The notes under the pieces were generated by a model. The model saw only the letters and a list, made by a program, of their open reading frames with translations, had not been told where the DNA came from and did not search any database. A stretch of 64,000 nucleotides of DNA, taken from contig KB293691.1 of assembly GCA_000328365.1 (NCBI GenBank), positions 259,149 to 323,148 on the forward strand, in the 5' to 3' direction. The DNA is from Capitella teleta (Eukaryota; Annelida; Polychaeta; Capitellidae). This document shows, piece by piece, positions 50,491-61,400 of this stretch. Each line of letters starts with the position of its first letter. Position 1 is the first letter of the stretch. Position numbers and translations under genes: made by a program.

Positions 50491-51689
50491 GTATTGAATG
50501 TTACACACTTGACTAACTAATTATAGTTATTCATTTTCAGCTGATTGACAAACAACAGCGTTCAACATTCTCTGGTTGAGGTGATCCCTAGCTGACATAC
50601 TACAAGCTATTCTGCCTGAGCACGAATTTCGTATTTTAATTTGTCTTGAATATCATTCACAGTTGACCAAATTTTTCAAAAACGGTCTCTCGTCACTCAA
50701 TAGAGCCCACAGAACCGATCTAAAAAGGTTCCGAATTGAACAGAGGTCCTCTTTAATATCATCTTCTCCACCTTCCTATTATGCTAACACAGATTTGATA
50801 TCATATCAATTTTCTGATCTGTTTCACCTAAATGTATGACTGTGTTTTGATGTGTATATTTTTTTTTTCAAATTATATTTATCAAGGCACCATTTGTTTT
50901 GATAAGAACATAAGAACTACAAAGTTGTCTGAAATTTTTTATTTGCTGTGGTGAATATAAACTAATAAATACATTTTTTCAGTTATTATGTGGTTCTCGT
51001 CTTTCAATATTTGAGATCAGAATCTCATACGTTCTTTAATCAAGTGTTAATTACCATATGCATGACTAGTTTTGTTTTCATTTGGCTTCTCAGTAGTGAA
51101 ACCTGTATCACATAATCACAAGTGAAACTAATTATATTCTGGTGTTACATACCTGGGGAGACGGTGTACGCAATGCTTGGAATAATAATAATATCAAAAT
51201 GCAAGGTACCCCAGCCATCATCATCATGCAAAATACATGAACATATGTAATAGCTGCATGTAGGTCGCCAAGGATGTAAAGTTGTTAAAGAATACATTGG
51301 CAAGTGCATTATAAGAATCTATCAGGTTTTGCAAATTCGATTTTGTTATAATTAGAGTAATAGCCACATGTTAATACATGTAGACCGATTTAAATTTAAC
51401 TTAAGTTTCCTGCGCTATACGTACATTATTCTTGGGTGTTGATAAGTTTCACAAGGTTTTTAGCAACACCTGAGAATAACGTACGGATAGCGCTAGAAAC
51501 CATTTGTACGGTAACGTACGAATAACCACATCCCTTATTGATGCAGCTCTGATCGTTTGATGAGGGACAACTGATCGCCAGATAGAGGACAATTATATCA
51601 TATTATGAGCGACAGGGGTGTAGATCATTGATCATTGACATTTGGGCCTCACTGCCATAAATTCAGGGGCAAATTCAAACTGCTCATTA

Positions 51690-51895
51690 GGACATTAGGC
51701 CTTCCCCCCACTGGCACGTGCCACGTACTGGCACCATAGGGAGTCTAATTACCAGTGGGCTCTGGATACATGAAGTGCCTATGCAGCCTTCTAGACAGTA
51801 TATAATAATATCTATAGACAGTAAGCATTCACTGCATTGAGTTTGGTCCATATAAGCTTGCTCACTGGTTAGACCCCCTGTGACTGGCACTGGCA
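51690..51895 (-). repeat. Repeat family R2, copy 2 (uninterrupted)
   Basis: Reverse complement of the unit found in two halves at 1495-1589 and 2556-2660. It runs straight through the place where the 966-bp fold-back element sits in copy 1, so it serves as an empty-site reference. Confidence 0.75.
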
Positions 51896-52989
51896 CTTGA
51901 TTCCAATTTCTTGAAACGATATGACAGCTACGATTTCAGTTTTCTTCAAATGTTCATAAATCATAGGCTATCAGATAAGTCTAACGAATCAACAAACATC
52001 AATTGAATTGGCCTGAATTATACCTACAATATTTTGACGTTGACGATGTAAAGATTTCAACAATTCTTTAACAAATTCAATAGCAAATTGCCAATTGGCA
52101 ACAGATGCAGATAAACTGAGAAGCTGTCAGCTGCTGTGAACTCAGGTCACTGAGCATGCGCAGAACTGAAGACCACGAAGCACGTTATGATCACGGCTGA
52201 GAACGCAACACAGAAAGAAAGAAAGAAAAATAACGACGGTTGTGTCACTTTTAGTCCAGTCAACGAAGCTTCAATAATAATAAAAAAAAATTAAAAGGGG
52301 GGTGGGGCGGACAAAATTGCAACATAACTTATATTTAGTATACCCGATGCAAAATTGGAAGCTTCATAACACATCCAAAGTCCGCTAAAATCCGCGTGGC
52401 GGAAAATACCTAAAATTGGGTATGCCAATGATGTAGATCCAGTCTCGAAGCGATTATAAATTATATTCTCGGAAGAGATCGTGTATAAATATACATAAAA
52501 GGGTGTATCTACCAGTATGCACATCAGGGTGTACCGGTACCGGAGATCACAGAAGCTGCTTAGGCCTACATGTTATTGTAAAAAGGCCACATACAAGAGT
52601 CGTGTAAACATTGTGGTTATATAAACTAAATGTACATATTATGTGCCACGCATAATTATATAAGCCTTAATAGATACCTGCATAGACGGATAAAAAAAAA
52701 GGTCAATTCAGATAAGCTAGATTCTATCACAATGCATTTTATATCGGTAATATAGAGCCCAGCCCAAGTCCCAAAGTTTTAATAATTTACTACATGTTGT
52801 ATTAAGCGGGAAAAAGGTAGGCCTACGTTCATGTGTTGCGTTTCTCCATTATAATTATACGTGGTGGCACCAATTTGACACGCTGCATCTGCGAGCAGAA
52901 TTCAGCTAATGGTACTTAACGGGTGAACTATCTTCACTGATGATTCGTGTCGAATCCAACCAGACAGACATATCAGGATGGGGTCCACA

Positions 52990-53570
52990 CAGAACAAAAA
53001 TCAACAAAACTCATAGACACTCTTACATGTAATCACATGGTGCATATATAATCCACAATATCGGAGAAGTGCTGGTGCTCAGTTGGCGAATTATGGGTGT
53101 CTCTTAATAATATAAAATCGTGTAGTGCTGAGGCATAAATGAGGTGACCAGCACTGGGCTCATGACGAACTCGAGAGAGCAGTGCTGGGATTGTAGTGAC
53201 ATGTAACATGTGAGTATTAATGCCATATTTTGTGCTGATATAGTGCAAACTCCGTGAAACGTTTGATTCGCTTCTGGGGAGTGCAAGTTCTGTGCAAGTG
53301 CGAGTGCAAGTGTTAAAACTAAATAAGGCTTTAAATAAGTGGCAAGAGGTTACAATGTGTGCGTGACTTTAGTTTAAATAAAAGACGTAGTGATTTTCTC
53401 CATGCAATATAAAAACGATCACAAGAAGTGCTTGAATAGTCCCATAGCGGCGAGCCGTATAAGGACATGCAGTGCGGTTTAAACAAGTGATATTTAACAT
53501 CAAGATTAGCAAAGTGAAAAGTACAAAACAAAACATTAAAGCGACAATAATTTTTTTTTATATTGTTTGT
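52990..53570 (-). mobile_element. LINE 3' fragment, copy 2
   Basis: It matches copy 1 (50040-50490) closely but lacks an internal stretch of about 60 bp, and extends further upstream. There it encodes HCMSLYGSPLWDYSSTSCDRF, then YIAWRKSLRLLF and KSRTHCNLLPLI, a well-conserved region after the RT in CR1/L2-like LINEs. Frameshifted and dead. Confidence 0.8.
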
Positions 53571-54879
53571 AAATACAACAACATCAAATTATCTAGATAG
53601 ATGTGTTGGATATGTCTTCTGTGGGATACCAGAAATCTGTCGATAATCTTTTAGCGCATCCATGTACGAAATGTATATATATATTATTATGGGATATAAT
53701 TATGTCAGATTTATCACTCAAGTTGAGTCCAAGTACAGATATTGTCATAATAACTCAGATAGCATGATAAAAAGCATGGTATAAACTATTTAGCCAAATA
53801 ATTCCGCAGTTGTCTTGCTAAAGCGGAAACATTACAAAAATACACAAAGCAGCCAGGGTCTATAATTAGGGGATAGGGTAATGAAGTTTGCTATTCTGAG
53901 ATAGAAATACAAATTTGAGGAACAGGTGTTGAAATGGATCTCTGAGAACGAGTTTTCTTCGTATAATTCAGCAATTAATCAGATCAAGCATACCGTATTA
54001 TTTTTGGTACACAATTTAAGGCCAATTAATGCATAGATTATGTACGAGCATCATATAGAAGAATAATATATGCTTTTAAATTTGCCAAAAACCACAATTT
54101 GAATAATATCGCCCAATTCACATGAAGGGCAAATCTTAATTAGTAGTTTAAGGTACTTTTTGTGTAGCGGATTTTAGCGGATTTTGGATATGATGTTTGA
54201 CTGTTTGGTTTGTAAAAGTAACCTTAATAGTATTAATTATGTTGCAAATCTGTCCAAGTCAAATACTAAATGAATTGGATTAATGTAGGTAAACCCGATA
54301 CGGGGTTACAGAGTATATTATGATAATAAATGACATTATGTACTATTCTGTGCATTTTAATGCATCTATCTGCTTTAATTATAGAAATATGACAATTACC
54401 AAAAAATAGTCGAAGTCAGCATTTAGGCCGTAGGGTAAATAATTTGGATTTTGTTACAGCATGGTTATCTATATATTCAATTATATTTGATGTGCAAGCA
54501 CATGTATTGTAAATTGCGTGGGCTACAATCTGATGTAAGTTGCAAGCTGCTATCTATAGAAACTTTGACAACATGCATGAAGATGTACGCATGAGGTCAG
54601 AGTTTCGAAATCGATGTCTCAGAACTAGTTTTTCCTCTATGTTCGAAAAATAACGGGAAATTACGTACTAAACAGGATCATTCCTTTAGACTAATACCTA
54701 TTCAACATTTTGGGTACAATAACAGTGGTAATTACTGGTTCTACCATGTCATAAATGATACCTTCAAAGAGGACTTCTGTTTATTTTGGAACCTCTCAAA
54801 TTCGATGTATCTAGGAATTGCACCACAGTAAGTGTATTGTTTAAAAATATGTCAGCCAAAAGGCGTACATATTATCCTT

Positions 54880-54933
54880 GAGTCGAAGTATTTGAGCTAA
54901 CCCCACGAACTTCGACACATCGAGGTTTTACTG
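54880..54933. mobile_element. Isolated terminal repeat of family-A Tigger-like element
   Basis: Reverse complement reads CAGTAAAACCTCGATGTG and on into the tcgtggggttagctcaa word, matching the left end at 40233. The other end is not in the neighbourhood. Confidence 0.7.
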
Positions 54934-55393
54934 TATTTGTCTTTTGAGATGCGCATCCTCTATCATCCGGTCTTAGTTCAAAACAATCAGAAGTCTTCTT
55001 TAAGAAACACACTAAACCTTTTTTTCCCCCATGCCCAGATTTCATACCCAATTTTAGGTATTTTTTTGCAAATTTTTAGCGGATTTTGGATATGTTGTGC
55101 ACTTCTAATTCTGCATCGGGTACACTAAATATAAATTCTGTTGCAATTTTGTCCGGATCAAACCCTTTATTGACTGGATTATTTGTTACCTGTAATATAA
55201 CACTAACTCGGTAGTCAAGCCGACATAAACTTCAATTTTGTTTCATGAATCGTGTATTCATCAAATCTAGGGACTGTATACGGTTGAGTGAATATAATCC
55301 ACAAATTTGCATCGTCATTCGAATTATCGTCGCAGCACTACCAGAAATTCAGCCTTGACCCTGAAGTGACGTCATTTGCAAAAGCATAACAAA

Positions 55394-56727
55394 ATGTCGC
55401 TGAACACTTCTCACGCGAGCGGAGGCGTTCTCATTTATAGCGGAGAAAGGTATTATTTAATCAACAATATAATTGCCAGATACTGTACATGGATCTGAAG
55501 CTGAACTTGACGTTATAAACGTTACTTTGTAGTGTAATGACAGTGAATTTACCTCAATCAAGTTACCCACCTAGCTACAACACCTACTTTCCTAGTCCTA
55601 GTGACTTACGGTGCTAGTCACTCACTCAGTCTCTTGTGACATTATCATCATATGATTTATACGTCTTCTCCCCTCAGCTTTTTTCTTGGTTGATTAAGCT
55701 ATCACTTGTTTGTGTTCACAGAATCCTGATTTTTTATGATGGGGTGGAAGCCTCATTTGACATGGATGGCAACCTGCCTCATTTCAAAGGCCACAAGAAA
55801 GGCCGCGTTTATCTCACCACCCACAGAGTAAGTGCTCACTATTCACTTCTCTCTGCTGACTGATTTCATCTGTGCAGGTCATCTTCAACAACAAGAACCT
55901 GAAGGACACGCTGCAGTCGTTCAGTTTCCCTTTCTTTTGCATGAAGGAAGTTGAACTTGAACAACCGGTGTTTGGGGCAAATTACATCAAGGGAAAAGTG
56001 AAGGCGGAAACGAATGGTGAGAATGAATGCAGGATGTTTCATTCAACAGTACCATGTACCTCTCACAGGCAACTGGGAAGGGCAAGGGAAATTCAAGATG
56101 TGGTTTAACAACGGAGGAGCGATTGACTTTGGCAGAGCAATGCTTCAAGCAGGCAGACTGGGTAAGTGAAGACTCAAAGCTTAATTAGAGCAATAACCTC
56201 ATTTTAAAATTTTATTTTCCAGCATCTCGAAACCAGCCTCCTAAACCGCCAGTGTATGCCCCGCCCACAGCCCCATACTACCAAGCCCCGCCTCCTGCAT
56301 ACGCGCCACCTCAAGACGCCATGTACGGTTTTGTTCCGTATCAAACATTCCCAACTGCTCCTCCAAGTAAGAACAATTCCCGAAGTCTTTGTTTGGACTG
56401 CCAATGCTCAATTTCACAGACGATGGTGTCTACATGTACGAAGCTCCGCCCCCATACCCTGGAATCGACCCCTTCCCCCAGCCGAACAACGGATATGCAG
56501 CTGCGGGTCAGCAGATGAACTCAGCACGTGAGTGAACACTTTTGGCTTCAGGAGGGAATTATCCCTTTTCACTTTCAGAAGCGAAAGAGGCAGAGGCGGC
56601 TGCTTCTGGCGGGAGTGCCTATTACGCTCCTCAAGACCCTCACAGCGTGTACATGCCACAACCCTACCCTACTGCTTCTGCTCCTCCACCATCCTACAAC
56701 GACGCTATGTACAAGAAAGATCAGTGA
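55394..56727 (+). CDS. WBP2: WW domain-binding protein 2
   Basis: WBP2 is a transcriptional co-activator that binds WW domains of YAP, WWOX and Nedd4-type ligases. Seven exons (55394-55449, 55722-55827, 55878-56016, 56069-56161, 56223-56366, 56420-56527, 56579-56727) give 264 residues (human 261). The N-terminal PH-GRAM domain (about 1-130) carries GRVYLTTHRVIF, CMKEVELEQPVFGANYIKG and FNNGGAIDFGRAML. The Pro/Tyr-rich tail has PPxY motifs at 140-143 (PPVY), 155-158 (PPAY), 189-192 (PPPY) and 252-255 (PPSY), separated by exon boundaries. An EAKEAEAAASG...YYAPQDPHSVYMP block matches the human C-terminus. Poly(A) signal at 56935-56940. WBP2 versus WBP2NL is not meaningful outside vertebrates. 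Confidence 0.95.
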
Positions 56728-56934
56728 AGTATTTCATAATCACCTCTCTATTTATCCAAGCGAGCGCTAGTCACTCAAGAATTTCAGCTTATTGTTGATT
56801 TTATACGATTTTTGTACATAATTCAAGGTTTAATTGAAATATTTATAAGTGTTGTGGTGAATAGTTTTGTTTACTTTCTGGTGTTTACAGTTCATTCACT
56901 CATCGCATATTACAATGGAATAGTGTCGCTATCA

Positions 56935-56940
56935 AATAAA
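56935..56940 (+). terminator. Poly(A) signal of WBP2
   Basis: Canonical AATAAA about 210 bp after the WBP2 stop. Confidence 0.65.
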
Positions 56941-57029
56941 ACCTGCAGTAAATGTTCTCAATTTCTGTTCATTTTCTCCTTACGCACCCATTAAAAGCTA
57001 GAGGATGATTGAAATTAGTGCCTTGTGAT

Positions 57030-57850
57030 TCCTTGTGTGGATATACTGGCGTTTTTGGTTCATTTTTTCTTGTAAAATACCGGGGAGATCTAAGAATCGT
57101 TTAGCATCTGTGAGGAACATCATGACTTTTTTTTTTTTTTTTTTTTTCCTTATTGATCTCCTGATTTGAAAAGGATCACAACACCTCTCTTGAAATTTGT
57201 TATGCACATATTGGATGTGCTTGGTAATGTGCACATAATGATGTGCTTGGTAATGTGACGGGCAAGTTGAGTTTCTATTGTTTTGGACAGGACGTCTATC
57301 AGTGATATTGGTTGATAGTTTGTGTAAATCGCAGGATCCTTTCTTTTATATATTGGGCAGACGGCTGATCTCTTCCATGTTTGGGGCCATTCTCTTAGCT
57401 CTAGCACTCTTTCATAGATGGCATATAGTGGTCAGTACAGTGCTATTGAGAGGCTATTGAAAACTTTTGGAGAAATGGCGTTCAGAGCAGAGGCTTTTCC
57501 TGAATTCAGATTCTCTAGCCATCTTCTCACTTCGTTGGGGATACATCTGAATTCTGGGAATTTGTTGTATGTTCGCCCTTTTATGTTCAAACCATGGCAC
57601 TGAGCCCTTTATTATATTTTGGGTTCTAGATGGGATGAACTTTTCCATGACATTCTTCATAATTTTGTCCAGTAGCTCTACTGCTCCGTCAGGGTTGAGT
57701 GTCTCCATTTTGTTGATGCTCATTCTCTTGCGGATGCACTTCGCAAGGCCTTGCCAATCAGCTCTCTTGTAGTCGGAAGTCCCATATTTTTCTTTTTGGT
57801 CCTTCGTCAGTGGTTATGTCATCCAATATCTGGATGCAAACAGGAAAGAC
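57030..57850 (-). mobile_element. LINE fragment: endonuclease-RT linker and first RT block
   Basis: On the minus strand, SDYKRADWQGLAKCIRKRM and PDGAVELLDKIMKNVMEKFIP form the linker typical between endonuclease and RT. LREWPQTWKRSAVCPIYKR and NYQPISLIDVLSKTIE are RT blocks 0-1. The rest of the RT is missing, the frame is broken several times, and a T tract (57127-57147) interrupts it. It lies between the convergent WBP2 and Sidekick genes. Confidence 0.85.
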
Positions 57851-58434
57851 TGGAGGAAGTGCTTTACCCGAGAAGACAAGAACTCAATTACGATGCACAG
57901 TCATAACAAGAAATTCAAAATTTAAAATTTTTATTTCTGGAGATGTCAGAATTGTGAATGAATTGATGACATGATGAACATGACTATAAATAGAGCAAGC
58001 GACACCCATGGATGTTGTGCCGAGAGGGAAGAAATGCACGCAAGGAGAAAGGAGGAGGAGCACAGTGCTAAATCCTGCTAATATCAATGATTGTCAGGTT
58101 AAATATAAAAATATACATTCACTAAAGAGAATGGGAAATACAAATTATTCATAAAAAAAACAAAATCTCAATAAAATCAAAATTTCCTACAGTAGAGGAG
58201 AGACCTTTTGCGACAATAGGAGAGTTTTTTTTTACATCTATAAAGATAATATTGCACATTCTACTACAATAACGGGAGAAAATCCTTCATAATCAATGAG
58301 TATAAAAAGGAGGATTTTCCCTGTATTTCCAAACAGGAGATTCAAATAAAAAAAATGAATTTGCGGATTTTATAATGATTCAGATTTATAATGATTCAAA
58401 TGAGACTGTCTTTGTTTAGTTTTGATATGTTGTA
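57851..58434. other. 3' flank and likely 3' UTR of Sidekick
   Basis: AT-rich, no gene recognised. TTTATT-type words (poly(A) signals on the minus strand) occur in it. Confidence 0.45.
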
Positions 58435-61400
58435 TCACACGAATGAAGAGAAGCCAGGGAGAGGCGCTCGCGATCCGGCCATATTGTTCATGATCACGTG
58501 ACCACCGTTAAGCGCGACGCCATAGTGACTGCTGTCTGGCTCAGACTCCGGGTAGGCGTATGCACCACTGTACTGAGATGAAGGCACACTGTGCTGCCTC
58601 TGCCACGACTGCTGAACGTCCCCGTTGACGTAGGTGTGGTTGAACTCAGGTGGAGGCGGTGGTTTCACGTCATCATCGCTCTCCTCAGATGAGCTGATGT
58701 CCGAGGGCTTCTCAGAGAGACTGCTGCTGTTGTCGTCAGGGAATTTCCCCTCATCGTCTGAGTAATTAATGCTCCCTGGACTGGGGCGTGGTGGGATACG
58801 AGGGCTGGAATGCGCAACACGTCAAGTCAGATCTGAGAGTGCTTCGTTGACTTACTTTGCGTAGACTGGGAAGTCAACCATGTTGGAAGCGGACGCTATG
58901 GCAGCGGGAGGGGGTTTGGGGGCTTTAGGGCGTGTCGAGCGCAGGGTACCACGCTGTGACCTCCGCATCTCAAAGGTCGCGAATCCTTCCTCATCATGCA
59001 CTATGGCCCCGTTCTCACTGAGTTGGACGGTTGTTCTTGGAATGGAAGGGTCTGTGGAGACATAGTAATGAACCTCATCTTATTCTCATCATTCTTGATT
59101 GGATTAAATTCAGATTTGAAAATCAGGCTACATGCAGTTGTGACATGAGCCATCACCAGCAAGAAAAAAAAAAAGACATGCAGCTTATGTACAGCTAAGA
59201 AATATCATTGGCTCATGCTAAGATCTCAACATTGAGAAGCTTCATGTCTTTGTACATGCTCTCAATTGTGCCTCGAGCCAAAAATTCAACTATTCTACTC
59301 GAATTTCCTGATAAATTATGCAGCTGATTCCAGTACACCACAAACCATGAATAATATCTCAGACATGAAGCTTCCAAGAATCATTCAAAAAACAGGCAAA
59401 TAATAAGAATATAAACCAAAGGCAAGGGGTGGTGGGTGGGGAGGGGCAATTGGGAGGGAGGCTCAACTGGAAAAGCATGCAACAAGCGACTCACACAACT
59501 GGGAGCTTCTGCAGCTATGGGCGACGTGAACACTGCGCTTCCTGGCTGCTCACAGGGGAAAAATGAAAACATTACAACTCGGTTGATTCAGGACACTCGC
59601 TAAAGCTGAGGAACTCCCTCGTCAGCATATTACTACAGACTGCCACCGAGCAGGAAAAGAGTGGAGGAGGAGGAGGAGGTGGAGGAGGAAGAGAAGATTG
59701 CCTTAACATAAGAGGAAGGAGGAACGTACATGTGTTGGAGTTGGCTCCTTGTGAGACGGCTGAAAACAGCATGCACAAAGAAAACAAAAGGTCAATGAGT
59801 GCAGACAACAGAAGAATAAAAGCCTGCTGACGGGTGCTTCAACAAAAAACCCTTGGCCAGGAGAAAGCTGCCTACACAGAACCGAGAACCACAATAGATC
59901 TTCATCTTTTAGGTTTAAAATAGACCCAAGAGATGATTGACGTACCTTTGTATTTGAGTCGACTGTTGCGTCCTGTGAGGCAAAGCAGAGACGCCACAAT
60001 GATGATGAGGATGAGGCCGACAAGAGCAGCAATCACGAGGAACCACCATTGCTTGTAGAAGGGCTTTTGGTGAATATCTGAACAGAGAAAAAGGCGTTCA
60101 TAAAAAATAAAAAATAAAAAAAGAGATAAAATAAATGTCATTGAGTAGACCAAATATAAGAAGTCTTGGCTATGCAGAGAGCCAAGACTTAATCAATAAT
60201 TTAATAATATTTCCTATTTGCATAGCCATCAGCATTATTGGAGAATGAAGTAGTAAAGCTGTGTGTAGGATGAAATTCATGACCAATTCACATACCTGGG
60301 GTTTCTATGTATTCTGAAGGCTCCGAGGGAACACTGATGCCATAGACATTGTTGTACGCCAACACACGAAACTGGTATTCAGTTTTGGCTTTGAAATTAA
60401 GGAAACTGAGAACAACTTCAGACTCTGCATCCATCTTAATCATACTCGTCTCCCACACATCTTCTACAAAAATAAAATCCATTAAAAAAATCCTATACAC
60501 AGTTAGCGAGAAAGACAACTAACCTCCCTGTTCACGGGCTTGAATAATGTAGCCAGCTATAGGAGCAGCTCCTTCCAATCCGTTTTCCCAAACAACAACT
60601 AAAGTGCTGCCGTCTCTGGTCGCCCGTGGTTTGGTGGGTTTATCTGGAGCGCCCACGAGCGGCTTCACGGTGATGTTACCCTCGAGATGCGGCCCCCACG
60701 CTAGGCCAGTTTTGGCTCTGACTTGGAAGACGTACTCGACCGCTGGAGTGAGTTCCCTGGCCACGTAGTAATGACGATCGCCTGCAAGTTTAACTTGCAC
60801 GCTGCGACTTTCACCTGAGAGGAATGGAATGAAAGTGGAATGACCAAGCGAGACAACTGACCATCAACAAGGCTGTCCATAAAGTAGGAGACCTCATAGA
60901 GCTCAATGAGTCCATTCGGAGTGGCTGGCTCAGACCAACTGACGTTGACCGCATTCAGCTCAGCAATCATGAAGTGTATTTGGCCGGGAGCACTAGGAAC
61001 TGCAAGGACAATTGACTGAATGAAGCTAAGCACAAGCCACAGCACATACCTCCTTCACTGGTCCTGGCCACAACAGGCACAGTTGTATTTGGTCCATCGC
61101 CAGCAGCGTTATAAGCCAGAAGGATGGCCGCATACTCAGTGTACATCTGGAGGCCTGAAAGCAGGGTGCTCGTTTTGGATGCAGACACCGTCTGTAGTTC
61201 GGCCGAATCCTTGTGGCCGGAGACCCAGAAGAAGACTTTGTATCCGAGGAGGTCTCCGTTCTGCGTGTCGACTGGAGGGGGGTCCCAGAACAGCATGATT
61301 TCTGTGGAGCCACGTGTCTCCACTCGGACATTCAGAGGGGTGGCCAACGGCACTGCAAATGACGTCATATAAGAGAGGGAGCTACTAGAAAGAGGCTGCA

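Larger units (their letters stand above)
49723..51533. mobile_element. Mutator-like long-TIR element with a LINE piece inside
   Basis: About 59-bp terminal inverted repeats run from ggctgtggttattcgtacg (49723) to the inverse ending at 51533, with a handful of mismatches. Flanks are cttattcat and cttattgat, a 9-bp duplication with one change. Long TIRs with 9-bp duplications suggest Mutator-like elements. Each end also contains its own small palindrome (attcgtacg...cgtacgaat). No transposase was seen. A LINE 3' fragment (50040-50490) lies inside. Confidence 0.75.
52308..55165. repeat. Inverted repeat pair of about 115 bp, 2.6 kb apart
   Basis: 52308-52425 reads as the reverse complement of 55043-55165 with about 80-90% match, both containing gcatcgggta, tagcgga and caattttgtcc. 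They could be the ends of one DNA element (with LINE copy 2 inserted) or two separate copies. A third, weaker copy lies at about 54165-54265. Confidence 0.6.
51896..55393. other. Intergenic between the GGT7-like gene and WBP2
   Basis: Contains an inverted repeat pair (52308-52425 and 55043-55165), LINE copy 2, and a lone family-A Tigger end (54880-54933). An NRF1-like word gcatgcgca at 52154-52162 lies in a GC-richer patch that could be a promoter of the GGT7-like gene. The WBP2 promoter should lie just before 55394. Confidence 0.5.
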
